Of a stretch of 64,000 nt of DNA, positions 44,812 to 54,735 are shown one piece after another (position 1 is the stretch's first letter; each line of letters begins with the position of its first letter). A program made the position numbers and the translations under genes. Below the pieces are notes generated by a model, which saw only the letters and a program-made list of their open reading frames with translations, ran no database searches and was not told where the DNA came from. Origin of the DNA: Peptoclostridium litorale DSM 5388 (GTDB lineage: Bacteria > Bacillota > Clostridia > Peptostreptococcales > Peptostreptococcaceae); assembly GCF_900141635.1 (NCBI RefSeq), contig NZ_FSRH01000003.1:1-64000 (forward strand), read 5' to 3'.

Positions 44812-45418
44812 AAAAGGCATTCTGATAGTCATATGCGGACCTTCAGGTGTGGGAAAAGGCACAATATGCAAGAAGTTTTTGACAAAGAACACTGACATAA
44901 AACTTTCAATATCTGCAACCACAAGAAGTCCAAGGGCGGGAGAAGAGCATGGAGTCAGCTACTATTTCCTTGATGCTCAGAAATTCGAGGACATGATAGA
45001 AAAAGACGAATTCCTTGAATATGCAAGAGTTTATGACAACGGCTACGGTACGCCTAAAAAGGCCGTTTTCGAAAACCTTGAAAAGGGTGAAGATGTACTT
45101 TTGGAAATAGACATACAAGGTGCCATGCAGGTCAAGGAAAAATATCCTGACGGGGTGTTCATATTCATACTGCCGCCTTCGCTTGAAGAGCTGAAAAATA
45201 GAATAGTCAAGAGAGGATCTGAAACTGAAGAATCATTTAAAAAGAGATTCGGAAGTGCATTTTCAGAGATAAGCAAGATAGAAAATTTTGACTACTATCT
45301 TGTAAACAATGACCTGGACAAAGCAGTAGGACAGCTTGAGAGCATAATAATGGCTGAAAAAAACAGAGTTTCAAGATATAAAGATTGCATACTTAAAAAA
45401 TTCGAGGAGGAACTATAA
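44804..45418 (+). CDS. gmk: Guanylate kinase
   Basis: 204 residues. It phosphorylates GMP to GDP. P-loop GPSGVGKGT, then [18 protein letters not shown] (GMP binding), and [14 protein letters not shown] 44804 lies inside the end of remA, with AAAGGAAG upstream; the frame is open earlier but without a site. rpoZ begins on the base after its stop. Confidence 0.96.
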   Translation: MNKKGILIVICGPSGVGKGTICKKFLTKNTDIKLSISATTRSPRAGEEHGVSYYFLDAQKFEDMIEKDEFLEYARVYDNGYGTPKKAVFENLEKGEDVLLEIDIQGAMQVKEKYPDGVFIFILPPSLEELKNRIVKRGSETEESFKKRFGSAFSEISKIENFDYYLVNNDLDKAVGQLESIIMAEKNRVSRYKDCILKKFEEEL

Positions 45419-45643
45419 ATGCTATATCCATCAATAAACGATTTGCTTGACATAATGGAAAACAGGTATTATCTTGTGATAGCCGTTTCGAAGAGGGCTA
45501 GACAGATAATAGACGAACAAAGAGAAGGCACAATGGATTCGGACGACAAGCCTGTAAACATAGCTACAAACGAAGTTGCGGCTCATAAGATAGTAGTTGA
45601 AAAGCCTGAACTTGAAATGGGAGAGCTGCAGGATCAGCTGTAA
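45419..45643 (+). CDS. rpoZ: RNA polymerase omega subunit
   Basis: 74 residues. It matches omega with YPSINDLLDIMENRYYLVIAVSKRARQI and the VNIATNEVAAHKI helix. It assists RNA-polymerase assembly and ppGpp response. ATG 45419 directly follows the gmk stop, and GAGGAGG lies upstream inside gmk. gmk-rpoZ-coaBC-priA is the standard Bacillota order. Confidence 0.95.
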   Translation: MLYPSINDLLDIMENRYYLVIAVSKRARQIIDEQREGTMDSDDKPVNIATNEVAAHKIVVEKPELEMGELQDQL

Positions 45644-45719
45644 GGCGGCATATAACTAGTCGGTATGCGTCGTATATTTGTAAAAAAACACCTAAAAGAA
45701 AACAGGGAGAAGTGATGAA

Positions 45720-46919
45720 ATGCTTTCAGGCAAGAACATAGTAATCGGAGTGACCGGAGGGATAGCCGCATACAAGGCATGCGACGTTGTAAGCAGGCTT
45801 AAAAAACTCGGGGCAGGCGTTGATGTAATAATGACAGGCTCCGCGGCAGAATTTGTATCGCCGCTTACATTCCAAAGCCTAAGCCAAAATCCTGTGACGA
45901 CTGATATGTTTGAAAAGCCTTTGAACTGGGACATAAAGCACATATCGCTGGCCCAAAAGGCTGACATGTTTTTAATAGCACCGGCAACTGCCAATATAAT
46001 AGGCAAGATTGCAAACGGAATCGCGGACGACATGCTCTCCACAACTATAATGGCTGCAAAATGCCCTGTCATTATAGCACCAGCAATGAATACGGGCATG
46101 TACGAGAATGCAGTTGTGCAAAAAAATATAAAGAGCTTAAAAGCGCTGGGCTATCAATTCATAGAGCCTGAATCGGGAAGACTTGCATGCGGAGACGAAG
46201 GCAAGGGAAAACTCGCTTCTCCGCAAAGCATAGTAGATAGAATTGCACATCATTTTATGGCGGGGGAAGAGCTAAGAGGAAAGAATATTCTAGTGACTGC
46301 AGGCCCGACAATAGAGTCCATAGATCCCGTAAGATATATAACAAACAGGTCTACAGGTAAAATGGGGTATGCAATAGCCGCTGCCGCTGCCAAAAGAGGA
46401 GCAAATGTCACGCTGATATCGGGAAAGACCCATATTGATCCGCCAAGTGGCATTTCGAAGTTTATAAGCGTGGAATCAACCCTCGATATGCAAAAGGCTG
46501 TCATGGAGAACTTTGATGAAAGCGACGCCATAATAAAGTCTGCGGCTGTTGCTGACTACAGGCCAAAAGATGTGGCCAGTGAGAAGATAAAAAAGAGTGA
46601 GGGCGGCCTTACAATAGAGCTTGAGCGAAATCCCGACATACTCAAAGAGCTTGGAGAGATAAAAGGCTCAAAAGTGCTTGTGGGATTTGCAGCCGAGACC
46701 AACGATTTGATCCAAAATGCAAATGAAAAGATAAAAAAGAAGAATCTTGATTTTATAGTTGCAAATGACCTGACAAAAGAAGGAGCCGGATTTGCCGTTG
46801 ATACAAATATAGTCAGCATAATAGACAGAAGCGGCGAAATCACAAAATTTCCTAAAATGAGCAAGGACGAACTTGCAAATGTTATAATAGACAAAGTGAC
46901 ACTGCTATTACAAAAATAG
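45720..46919 (+). CDS. coaBC: Bifunctional phosphopantothenoylcysteine decarboxylase/synthetase
   Basis: 399 residues. The CoaC flavoprotein half (1-180) has VTGGIAAYKA, the catalytic His in KHISLAQKAD, and the Cys-containing SGRLACGDEGKGKLA; the CoaB half (about 185-399) has TAGPTIESIDPVRYITNRST and KIKK(S). It makes 4'-phosphopantetheine from phosphopantothenate and Cys for coenzyme A. GGGAGAAGTG lies before ATG 45720. Confidence 0.95.
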   Translation: MLSGKNIVIGVTGGIAAYKACDVVSRLKKLGAGVDVIMTGSAAEFVSPLTFQSLSQNPVTTDMFEKPLNWDIKHISLAQKADMFLIAPATANIIGKIANGIADDMLSTTIMAAKCPVIIAPAMNTGMYENAVVQKNIKSLKALGYQFIEPESGRLACGDEGKGKLASPQSIVDRIAHHFMAGEELRGKNILVTAGPTIESIDPVRYITNRSTGKMGYAIAAAAAKRGANVTLISGKTHIDPPSGISKFISVESTLDMQKAVMENFDESDAIIKSAAVADYRPKDVASEKIKKSEGGLTIELERNPDILKELGEIKGSKVLVGFAAETNDLIQNANEKIKKKNLDFIVANDLTKEGAGFAVDTNIVSIIDRSGEITKFPKMSKDELANVIIDKVTLLLQK

Positions 46920-46977
46920 GCATCTTATGGGTGCTTATTTTTGTTATGTACGGGCTTTGCGTGCAAAGGAGATTTTT

Positions 46978-49431
46978 ATGAAAAGTTTAGTTGAAGTAGT
47001 AGTCAGTAACAATTCCTACAATACCGACAGGCTGTTTACTTATGAGGTTGGAGACGATCAGAAGGAAAGCATAAGGCTGGGACAAAGGGTGCTTGTGCCG
47101 TTTGGAAGGGGCAACAAGCCGGTGCAGGCCTATGTGTTTAAAATTCTAGGTCAAAAGGATACGGACTTCAAAGTCAAAAAAATCATTGAAATTGCAGACT
47201 ACGATCCGATTCTCACGAAAAAGCAGCTTGATATGGTAGAGTGGATGAGAGAAAATTATATATGCACTTATATGGACTGCATAAATGCGATATGTCCAAA
47301 AGGTATAGGGCTTGAAAACTATAAGGTTGCAGTACTTAAAAATACGCCGAAAGATCCGCTTTCTGAAAAGGAAGAGATTATAGTAGGAGAAATCCAAAAG
47401 TCCGGCTCGGCTTCTATTGAAAAGCTGACAGGTAAATTTGGGAGTGCAAAAAAAATTATTTCAGCGCTTGAAAAAAAGGACGTCATAGAGATTGTATGGG
47501 AGTACAAAAAGCTTGAAAATAAAAAATATGTGGAGACTGTAAGGCTGTGCATCGACTATGAGGACATAGACATCAATATAGAACGGCTCAAAAAGCAAAG
47601 GGCGCACAAGCAGGCAGAGGCTGTCGAGTTTTTAAGGTATAACGACGAATGCATAAAAAGCGACCTTAAGCAGATCACCGGAGCATCCCAGGCCACTATA
47701 AAATCGCTTTTGCAAAAAGGAATAGTGGAGATTCAAAAAGAGGAATACTACAGGGAGCCTGACCAGCAGGATATTGAGGAATCTGACATAGCGCTTAACG
47801 ATGAGCAAAAGGCAGCCGTGAGACATATTGGAAAAGGGTTTTCGGAAGGATTTTCAAAGCCCATAGTACTTCACGGGGTTACTGGAAGCGGAAAGACCCA
47901 GGTGTATATAGAGGCGATTGAAAAGGCCGTATCGCTTGGAAAAGAGTGCATAATGCTTGTGCCTGAGATTGCGCTTACGCCCCAGACTGTCTCGAGATTC
48001 AAGGCGAGATTTGGAGAAGGCATAGCCGTAATTCACAGCGGACTTTCAGCAGGCGAAAAATACGACCAGTGGAGAAAAATGAAAAAGGGACATGCAAATG
48101 TGTGCATAGGCGCGCGTTCGGCCATATTTTCGCCATTTGAAAACATAGGAATTATCATAATAGATGAATTTCATGAAAGCTCATACAAGTCGGAAATGTC
48201 TCCTAAATATGATACAATAGAACTGTCGAAAATCATGTGTAACATGCATGGTGCAGGCCTTGTGCTGGGCTCTGCCACACCTTCTGTAAAAGAGTATTAC
48301 ATGTGTAAAACTGGAGAATATGATATAATAAGGTTAGAAAAGAGAGCAAACAATAAACTGCCTCCGAAAATAGAGCTTATAGACATGAAGAGGGAAATCG
48401 ACAGCGGAAACAGAGGCATTTTCAGTAGAAGGTTTCTAAAGCTTTTGGGTGATGCTCTTGAGCGGAAAGAGCAGGCAATGATATTTCTAAACAGAAGGGG
48501 ATATTCTAATTTTGTGTATTGTGCAGAATGTGGATTTGTATTAAAGTGTAAAAGGTGTGACATATCCATGACATACCACAAGGACATAGGAGGCGTTAAA
48601 TGCCACTACTGCGGACACAAAGAGAAGATGCCGCAGGCATGTCCCGAGTGCGGTGAAAATGCGCTTGAAACCGGAGGAATGGGAACGCAAAGGGTAGTTG
48701 ATGAGATAAAAAATATGTATCCTCAAAGCCATATTCTGAGAATGGACAGGGACACGACATCTAGAAAAGGCGCACATTCCCATATAATTCAAAAATTCAG
48801 GCGAAAAGAGGCAGACATACTGATAGGGACACAGATGATAAGCAAGGGACATGATTTTCCGGATGTCACGTTCGTAGGTGTGGTGTCTGCAGATGCTACA
48901 CTTAACTATCCAGACTACAAGAGCTCCGAAAAGACATTCCAGCTTATAACCCAGGTTTCAGGCAGGGCTGGAAGGGCGAGTCTTCCAGGTGTGGTGGCGC
49001 TTCAGGCTCACGACACAACCCACTATTCAATACAGCATGCAAAGGACTATGACTACGAGGGCTTTTACGATAAGGAAATACGCCTGAGAAAGACATTTGG
49101 ATATGAGCCTTTTGGAAACATTCTGAGCATAGTGGTGTCAGGCAGGAACAAAAGCAGCGTAATGAACAATATATATAAGATACATGAAGGTATGACATAT
49201 GTGCTTGCAAAAAAAGGATTCGAAGATTTTTCTTTTATAATGGGACCAAGCGAATGCCCTATGGCGTTTATAAATATGAAACACAGATGGCAGATGGTTA
49301 TTAGGGACAGTGGCATAGATATTGAATTTCTAAAGAAGATAGTTCGATTTGTATGCATCACAAAACGCTCTAAGATAATTGACGAAGATGTAAATGTAAG
49401 CATAGACATCAATCCGTCAAGCATAATGTAA
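46978..49431 (+). CDS. priA: Primosomal replication-restart helicase PriA
   Basis: About 817 residues from ATG 46978, after AAAGGAG. An N-terminal 3'-DNA-binding domain (1-105) is followed by winged-helix and helicase lobes with Walker A GVTGSGKTQ, motif II read here as DEFH (DEEH is common), QAMIFLNRRGYSNF, eight zinc cysteines in CAECGFVLKCKRC to CHYCGHKEK to CPECGENA, and QVSGRAGR. It reloads the replisome at stalled forks. It follows coaBC by 58 bases. Confidence 0.95.
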   Translation: MKSLVEVVVSNNSYNTDRLFTYEVGDDQKESIRLGQRVLVPFGRGNKPVQAYVFKILGQKDTDFKVKKIIEIADYDPILTKKQLDMVEWMRENYICTYMDCINAICPKGIGLENYKVAVLKNTPKDPLSEKEEIIVGEIQKSGSASIEKLTGKFGSAKKIISALEKKDVIEIVWEYKKLENKKYVETVRLCIDYEDIDINIERLKKQRAHKQAEAVEFLRYNDECIKSDLKQITGASQATIKSLLQKGIVEIQKEEYYREPDQQDIEESDIALNDEQKAAVRHIGKGFSEGFSKPIVLHGVTGSGKTQVYIEAIEKAVSLGKECIMLVPEIALTPQTVSRFKARFGEGIAVIHSGLSAGEKYDQWRKMKKGHANVCIGARSAIFSPFENIGIIIIDEFHESSYKSEMSPKYDTIELSKIMCNMHGAGLVLGSATPSVKEYYMCKTGEYDIIRLEKRANNKLPPKIELIDMKREIDSGNRGIFSRRFLKLLGDALERKEQAMIFLNRRGYSNFVYCAECGFVLKCKRCDISMTYHKDIGGVKCHYCGHKEKMPQACPECGENALETGGMGTQRVVDEIKNMYPQSHILRMDRDTTSRKGAHSHIIQKFRRKEADILIGTQMISKGHDFPDVTFVGVVSADATLNYPDYKSSEKTFQLITQVSGRAGRASLPGVVALQAHDTTHYSIQHAKDYDYEGFYDKEIRLRKTFGYEPFGNILSIVVSGRNKSSVMNNIYKIHEGMTYVLAKKGFEDFSFIMGPSECPMAFINMKHRWQMVIRDSGIDIEFLKKIVRFVCITKRSKIIDEDVNVSIDINPSSIM

Positions 49432-49464
49432 AATAGTGATTATTTAAATGAGGAGGAGTATTTA

Positions 49465-49917
49465 ATGGCAACAAGGATAATAAAGACGGACGGAGACCCG
49501 GTTTTGAGGAAAAAATCAAGAGTGGTTGAAAAAATAGATGACAGGATATCCCAGCTTCTTGACGACATGAACGAAACAATGGTAGAGGCAGATGGAGTGG
49601 GGCTTGCAGCGCCTCAGATTGGGATACTAAAGAGAATAGTCATAATAGATGTAGGGGACGGGCCTATAGAGATGATAAATCCCGAGATAGTGGAATACGA
49701 TGGAGAGCAGTTTGGAGATGAGGGATGCCTTAGCGTTCCAGGTAAATTCGGAAAGGTAAGAAGACCAAATTGGGTTAGGGTTAAGTTCCAGGGCAGAGAT
49801 GGAAAGCATGTGGAGCTTGAAGGAACAGAGCTGTTTGCAAGGGCTGTATTCCACGAGCTGGATCATTTGGACGGAGTGCTTTTTACAGACAAGGTTGAAG
49901 GTGAAATCGAAGAATAA
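49465..49917 (+). CDS. def: Peptide deformylase
   Basis: 150 residues, type I-like size. It removes formyl from nascent Met. All three motifs are intact: [18 protein letters not shown] and HELDHLDG with the metal-binding HxxxH and Cys. GAGGAGG precedes ATG 49465. Followed by fmt, the usual pair. Confidence 0.96.
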   Translation: MATRIIKTDGDPVLRKKSRVVEKIDDRISQLLDDMNETMVEADGVGLAAPQIGILKRIVIIDVGDGPIEMINPEIVEYDGEQFGDEGCLSVPGKFGKVRRPNWVRVKFQGRDGKHVELEGTELFARAVFHELDHLDGVLFTDKVEGEIEE

Positions 49918-49940
49918 AAACTACTAGGGAAGTGATGATA

Positions 49941-50876
49941 TTGAAAGCTGTATTCATGGGAACACCAGATTTTGCAGTGCCGTGCCTTAAGGCTATGCTG
50001 GACGAAGGTATTGAAGTGGCTGCTGTGGTTACGCAGCCCGACAAGCCTAAGGGAAGAGGAAAAAAGCTGGCGATGCCGCCTGTGAAAGAACTTGCAATTG
50101 AAAATGGGATACAGGTGTACCAGCCAAAGCGCGTAAAGGACGGCGAATTTGTAGAAATATTAAAGGAAATAAATCCGGACATAATAGTGGTAGTTGCATT
50201 CGGACAGATACTTTCAAAGGAGATACTTTCAATACCTAAATATGGATGCATTAATGTGCATGGTTCGCTCCTTCCGAAATACAGGGGAGCTGCGCCTGTA
50301 AACTGGGCAATAATCAACGGCGAAAAGAAGACAGGAATCACAACCATGTACATGGACGAAGGCCTTGACACGGGAGATATGATACTAAAAAGTGAAGTGG
50401 AAATTGGAGATGACGAAACTGCCGGAGAGCTTTACCACAGGCTTTCAAGCCTGGGAGCGCAAGTTCTAAAGGATACAATAGGGGCAATAAGCAAAGGAAA
50501 CGCTCCGAGGGAAAAACAGGATGATTCCATTTCGACATATGCACACATGATGGACAAAAAGCTTGGAGCGATAGACTGGAAAAAGCAGCCGCATGAGATA
50601 GTAAATCTTGTGAGGGGAACAAATCCTTGGCCTGGCGCATATACAGGATATAATGGAAATACAATGAAAATATGGGAAGTGGCAGAATATGATAGCTGCA
50701 CAGGAGACAGTGAACCAGGGCGCATAACCAGTGTTTCCGATGACGGCATAGTGGTCTCATGCGCAAACGGGTGCATAATAGTCAAGGAAATTCAAATGCC
50801 AAACAAAAAGAGAATGAAGGTTTCCGAGTACCTAAAAGGAAACGAAATAGAAAAAGGCGTATCCCTAGGAGCATAG
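49941..50876 (+). CDS. fmt: Methionyl-tRNA formyltransferase
   Basis: 311 residues. N-terminal catalytic domain has the family start KAVFMGTPDFAVP, the HGSLLPKYRGAAP signature with catalytic Asn/His/Asp, and the C-terminal OB domain. TTG 49941 is chosen because AGGGAAG (49926-49932) is correctly spaced and the N-terminus then fits; GTG 49932 and ATG 49935 overlap the site. It ends two bases before the next gene. Confidence 0.94.
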   Translation: MKAVFMGTPDFAVPCLKAMLDEGIEVAAVVTQPDKPKGRGKKLAMPPVKELAIENGIQVYQPKRVKDGEFVEILKEINPDIIVVVAFGQILSKEILSIPKYGCINVHGSLLPKYRGAAPVNWAIINGEKKTGITTMYMDEGLDTGDMILKSEVEIGDDETAGELYHRLSSLGAQVLKDTIGAISKGNAPREKQDDSISTYAHMMDKKLGAIDWKKQPHEIVNLVRGTNPWPGAYTGYNGNTMKIWEVAEYDSCTGDSEPGRITSVSDDGIVVSCANGCIIVKEIQMPNKKRMKVSEYLKGNEIEKGVSLGA

Positions 50877-50878
50877 AT

Positions 50879-51628
50879 ATGAAAACTCAATACAAATTCA
50901 TGAATATTGCAGCTGTGATTGTTACAGGAATAGTTACTTTGGCTCTTCTTGCAAATATGGTGATTTTGGGGAAATATGCACCGGTTACGGGAGCAGTTTT
51001 GACCGCATTGAACACAACAGTGATTTTAGCCGTATTTGCGATAATATACATGAGCTTTGTAGTGTATAGGATATGCAGTGGCAGAATGCCAAAGGGAAGG
51101 TCTTTGAAAATCAGCCTCATTGTGTTTTCGGTACTTTTTCCACTTGTGACTAGCATAGGAAAGCTGTTAAATGTCAACAAGAACGAAATAAGGAGAATAT
51201 TTGTACACCTTAACAATTCTTATATATATTCTCAAAAATACAGTTTAAACGGTGAGGATATAATGTTGCTTTCACCTCACTGCATACAAAAGAGTTTTTG
51301 CAATTTCAAAGTGACTTATGATGTTTCGAACTGCAAACGATGCGGAAAGTGTAGCATCGACAGGTTCCTCTCTCTCAGGGAAAAATACGGCGTTAAGGTC
51401 TTCGTAGCGACTGGGGGAACCCTGGCAAGGAAGATAATAATTGAAAACAGGCCAAAGGCCGTAGTGGCAATAGCATGTGAGAGAGACCTTACAAGCGGTA
51501 TACAGGAAGTGGTTAAAATACCGGTTCTGGGCGTATACAATGAAAGGCCGAGCGGACCGTGTTTTAACACTGAAGTTAACATTGAAAATGTTGAAAACGC
51601 TATAAAATTTTTTATGGGGGTAGATTAA
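50879..51628 (+). CDS. DUF116-family membrane protein
   Basis: 249 residues with two clear membrane helices at about 7-32 and 40-63 and a third near 75-95, then a cytoplasmic domain. Conserved cysteines, including SNCKRCGKCSID and later CERD and GPCFN, suggest metal or redox chemistry, consistent with DUF116 (PF01976). Function unknown. It lies between fmt and a zinc peptidase as in other Clostridia. AGGAG precedes ATG 50879; the frame extends upstream into fmt without a start signal. Confidence 0.85.
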   Translation: MKTQYKFMNIAAVIVTGIVTLALLANMVILGKYAPVTGAVLTALNTTVILAVFAIIYMSFVVYRICSGRMPKGRSLKISLIVFSVLFPLVTSIGKLLNVNKNEIRRIFVHLNNSYIYSQKYSLNGEDIMLLSPHCIQKSFCNFKVTYDVSNCKRCGKCSIDRFLSLREKYGVKVFVATGGTLARKIIIENRPKAVVAIACERDLTSGIQEVVKIPVLGVYNERPSGPCFNTEVNIENVENAIKFFMGVD

Positions 51629-51629
51629 A

Positions 51630-52316
51630 ATGTACGGATATCCTTTTTACGATCCGACATTCATAATAATGATTCCGGCTATAATATTTGCAGTATATGC
51701 TCAGGCAAAGGTAAAGTCGACTTTTTTAAAGTACCTGAGGGTTCAGTCTAAAAAGGGCTATACAGGGGCACAGGTTGCACAGTACATGCTCCATTCAAAC
51801 GGAATAGACGATGTGCAAATAGAAATGGTTGCAGGCATGCTTTCAGACCATTACGACCCTAGGCGAAAACGACTTAGGCTTTCGCAAGATGTGTACATGG
51901 GGGCTTCGATAGCATCTATATCTGTTGCGGCTCACGAAGTCGGACATGCCATACAGCATGCCAGGGGATATACTCCGCTGAAAATTAGAAACAGTCTTGT
52001 GCCAGTAGCAAATATAGGTTCTTCAATGGCATGGATATTCATAACGCTAGGGTTTATAATAAGCCCTGCGCTTTTAGACATAGGAATAATGCTATTTATT
52101 GGTGCTGTGCTTTTTCAGGTAATGACGCTGCCTGTGGAGTTTAATGCAAGCTCAAGGGCCATAAATGAACTTGGAAGCTCGCACATAATATATGCAGATG
52201 AAATACCTTACAGCAAAAAGGTCTTAAGTGCCGCGGCGCTGACATATGTGGCTGCAACTGCTTCTGCAGTACTCCAGCTCATAAGGCTTTTGCTCATAAG
52301 GAATCAAAGAGACTAG
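51630..52316 (+). CDS. Membrane zinc metallopeptidase (YugP-like, Zn_peptidase_2)
   Basis: 228 residues with an N-terminal membrane helix, the zinc-binding HEVGHAIQHA (HExxH) at about 96-105, two further helices, and a distal Glu-containing segment VEFNASSRA as the probable third ligand region. The family (PF04298) is integral-membrane and otherwise uncharacterised in substrate. ATG 51630 abuts the DUF116 stop; GGGGG(T) lies upstream. Terminator-like stem follows. Confidence 0.88.
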   Translation: MYGYPFYDPTFIIMIPAIIFAVYAQAKVKSTFLKYLRVQSKKGYTGAQVAQYMLHSNGIDDVQIEMVAGMLSDHYDPRRKRLRLSQDVYMGASIASISVAAHEVGHAIQHARGYTPLKIRNSLVPVANIGSSMAWIFITLGFIISPALLDIGIMLFIGAVLFQVMTLPVEFNASSRAINELGSSHIIYADEIPYSKKVLSAAALTYVAATASAVLQLIRLLLIRNQRD

Positions 52317-52319
52317 TGT

Positions 52320-52348
52320 CCTAAGATTATCTTAGGGCTTCTTTTTTG
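52320..52348 (+). terminator. Weak terminator between peptidase gene and rsmB
   Basis: CCTAAG (52320-52325) pairs with CTTAGG (52331-52336), then CTTCTTTTTTG. The short stem may allow read-through to rsmB, whose start is 18 bases downstream. Confidence 0.6.
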
Positions 52349-52365
52349 TAGGGGAGGAAAACATT

Positions 52366-53697
52366 TTGGAAAAGAGCAGGATTGTAGCGCTTGAAACTAT
52401 AAATGACATAGAAGATAGGGGCATGTATTCAAATATAGCCCTTGGCAAAAGGCTCACAAGGTCGGGACTGTCGGGAAAAGACAGAGGGTTTGTAACGGAG
52501 CTTGTATATGGAGTGGTTGAAAACAGATATTTTCTGGAAAATGCAATAAGCCAGTTTTCAAAGATCAGGCTTTCGAAACTATCGCCCGTTGTGCTGAACA
52601 TACTTAAAATGGGGGTATACCAGATACTCATTCTAGACGGGGTAAAGGACTTTGCAGCCGTAAATGAAAGCGTGGAGCTAGCAAAGAAATTCAAGCCACA
52701 AACAGCAGGCTTTGTGAACGCCGTGCTTCGAAATCTCATAAGGTCAAAAGGATCTATTAAAATGCCAAGTGAGAAAAAAAATCCGGCAAAATATCTATCT
52801 GTGAAATACTCTTATGAAGAGTGGATTGCAGACGAGTGGATAAAAACATACGGCGTGGAGTTTACAAAAGAGCTCATGATGTCAAACATGGAAAGGCCTT
52901 CAATATATATAAGGACTAATACGTTGAAGACTACAAGGGAGCAGCTCCTGCAAATGCTGAGTGAGCAAGGAATAGAATGTGAGGCAGTAGGAATGGCTGC
53001 CGAGGCTATAAGGGTCAGAGGAATGAAAAATATAGAATCGAATGAGCTTTTTGCAAAAGGCATGTTTTTTGTACAGGACATAAGCTCCATGCTTGTTGCA
53101 CATGTTGCAAACCCCAAAAATAATATGCACGTTTTGGATGTTTGCAGTGCCCCGGGCGGGAAGACAACACATATGGCTACTCTCATGGAAAACACTGGAT
53201 GCGTTGAGGCTAGAGATGTGCATGAACACAAGATTGGCCTTATAAATCAAAATGCGAACAGGCTCGGTCTTAAAAACATAAATGCAAAGATAGGGGATGC
53301 AACGAAGCATCAAGACGAGCTTGACGAAAAGTTTGACATAGTGCTTGCAGATGTTCCGTGTTCAGGTTTTGGAATAATAAGCAGAAAGCCGGAGATAAAA
53401 TACAAGAGCAAGCAGGAGATAGACCAGCTTCCAAGCATCCAGATGGGGATACTGGAGAATGTAAATAGATATGTAAAAAAAGATGGACTACTCATATATA
53501 GTACTTGTACAATAGAATATAAGGAAAATATGGGGGTCGTGTCGCAGTTTTTAAAACAAAACAGCGATTATGTGCTGGAGCCCATAAAAGAGGTTTATAT
53601 AGACATGGAAACCCAAAAGGACGGATATATCCAGACTTATCCTAATATACATGGAATCGATGGGTTTTTTATTGCAAAGCTGAGAAAGGTAAGGTAA
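52366..53697 (+). CDS. rsmB: 16S rRNA m5C967 methyltransferase RsmB
   Basis: 443 residues. An N-terminal NusB-like RNA-binding domain (1-135) precedes the SAM-dependent methyltransferase with VCSAPGGKTTHMA (SAM motif I), ADVPCSGFG (Cys in motif IV) and YSTCTIEYKENM (catalytic Cys in motif VI). TTG 52366 follows GGGGAGG. The stop is two bases before rlmN. Confidence 0.95.
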   Translation: MEKSRIVALETINDIEDRGMYSNIALGKRLTRSGLSGKDRGFVTELVYGVVENRYFLENAISQFSKIRLSKLSPVVLNILKMGVYQILILDGVKDFAAVNESVELAKKFKPQTAGFVNAVLRNLIRSKGSIKMPSEKKNPAKYLSVKYSYEEWIADEWIKTYGVEFTKELMMSNMERPSIYIRTNTLKTTREQLLQMLSEQGIECEAVGMAAEAIRVRGMKNIESNELFAKGMFFVQDISSMLVAHVANPKNNMHVLDVCSAPGGKTTHMATLMENTGCVEARDVHEHKIGLINQNANRLGLKNINAKIGDATKHQDELDEKFDIVLADVPCSGFGIISRKPEIKYKSKQEIDQLPSIQMGILENVNRYVKKDGLLIYSTCTIEYKENMGVVSQFLKQNSDYVLEPIKEVYIDMETQKDGYIQTYPNIHGIDGFFIAKLRKVR

Positions 53698-53699
53698 TA

Positions 53700-54731
53700 A
53701 TGGAAAAGGTTGATATAAAGTCATTTACAGAAGAACAGCTCAGGGGATATATTGAAACGATAGGAGAAAAGAGCTTTAGGGGGAGCCAGGTTTTCAAGTG
53801 GATTTACAAGGGTATAAAGGATTTTGATGATATGAACAACATACCTGCGCCATTAAGGCAGAAGCTTGCCCAAAATGCATATATAGACAATATACAAATA
53901 GACAAAAAGCTCGTTTCGAAAATAGATCAAACGAGAAAATACCTGTTCAGGCTTATGGACGGGAACATAATAGAAAGCGTAATGATGAAATACAAGCACG
54001 GGGTCTCGGCGTGCATATCAACACAGGTTGGCTGCAGGATGGGATGCAGCTTTTGCGCATCCACCGTGGACGGTATGGAGAGAAACCTCACGGCATCGGA
54101 AATGCTCGACCAGATCATAGGGATACAGGAGGATACTGGAGAGCGGGTTTCAAATGTTGTAATGATGGGAAGCGGGGAACCACTTGATAATTTTGAGGAG
54201 ACTGTGAAATTTTTAAGGGCCGTGAACGACAAAAATGGACTCAACATAGGTTACAGGCACATAACGCTTTCGACTTGCGGAATAGTGCCAAAGATTTATG
54301 ATCTGGCTGACATGGAGATTCCCATAAACCTTGCGATATCACTGCATGCAGTAGATGATACCAGCAGGAAAAGGATAATGCCAATAGCAAAGGCATATTC
54401 TATAGAAGAGGTGCTCGATGCCTGCAGGTACTATGTAGAGAAGACAAACCGAAGAATCACATTTGAATATGCAATAATTCAAGGTGTAAACGACAGTGAA
54501 AAAGAGGCCCTGGCTCTTTCAAAGCTTCTTAAAGGGATTTTGTCACATGTCAACATAATACCTGTCAACAAGATTGACGAAAAAGACTACAAAAGACCTT
54601 CAAAGGAAGGAGTGGAGAGGTTTTCGGGGATACTTTCAAAACACGGCATTAATGCCACAGTTAGAAGAGAGATGGGAAGCGATATAAATGGAGCCTGCGG
54701 ACAGCTTAGGAAGCGAAATATTTCGGGGTGA
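53700..54731 (+). CDS. rlmN: Radical SAM 23S rRNA A2503 methyltransferase RlmN
   Basis: 343 residues. The radical-SAM CxxxCxxC is in GCRMGCSFCAST; the second catalytic Cys lies in NGACGQLR near the C-terminus. It makes m2A in 23S rRNA (and tRNA in some species). It is translationally adjacent to rsmB (two bases) and stp (four bases). The combination rsmB-rlmN-stp-prkC is standard in Bacillota. Confidence 0.96.
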   Translation: MEKVDIKSFTEEQLRGYIETIGEKSFRGSQVFKWIYKGIKDFDDMNNIPAPLRQKLAQNAYIDNIQIDKKLVSKIDQTRKYLFRLMDGNIIESVMMKYKHGVSACISTQVGCRMGCSFCASTVDGMERNLTASEMLDQIIGIQEDTGERVSNVVMMGSGEPLDNFEETVKFLRAVNDKNGLNIGYRHITLSTCGIVPKIYDLADMEIPINLAISLHAVDDTSRKRIMPIAKAYSIEEVLDACRYYVEKTNRRITFEYAIIQGVNDSEKEALALSKLLKGILSHVNIIPVNKIDEKDYKRPSKEGVERFSGILSKHGINATVRREMGSDINGACGQLRKRNISG

Positions 54732-54735
54732 TAAT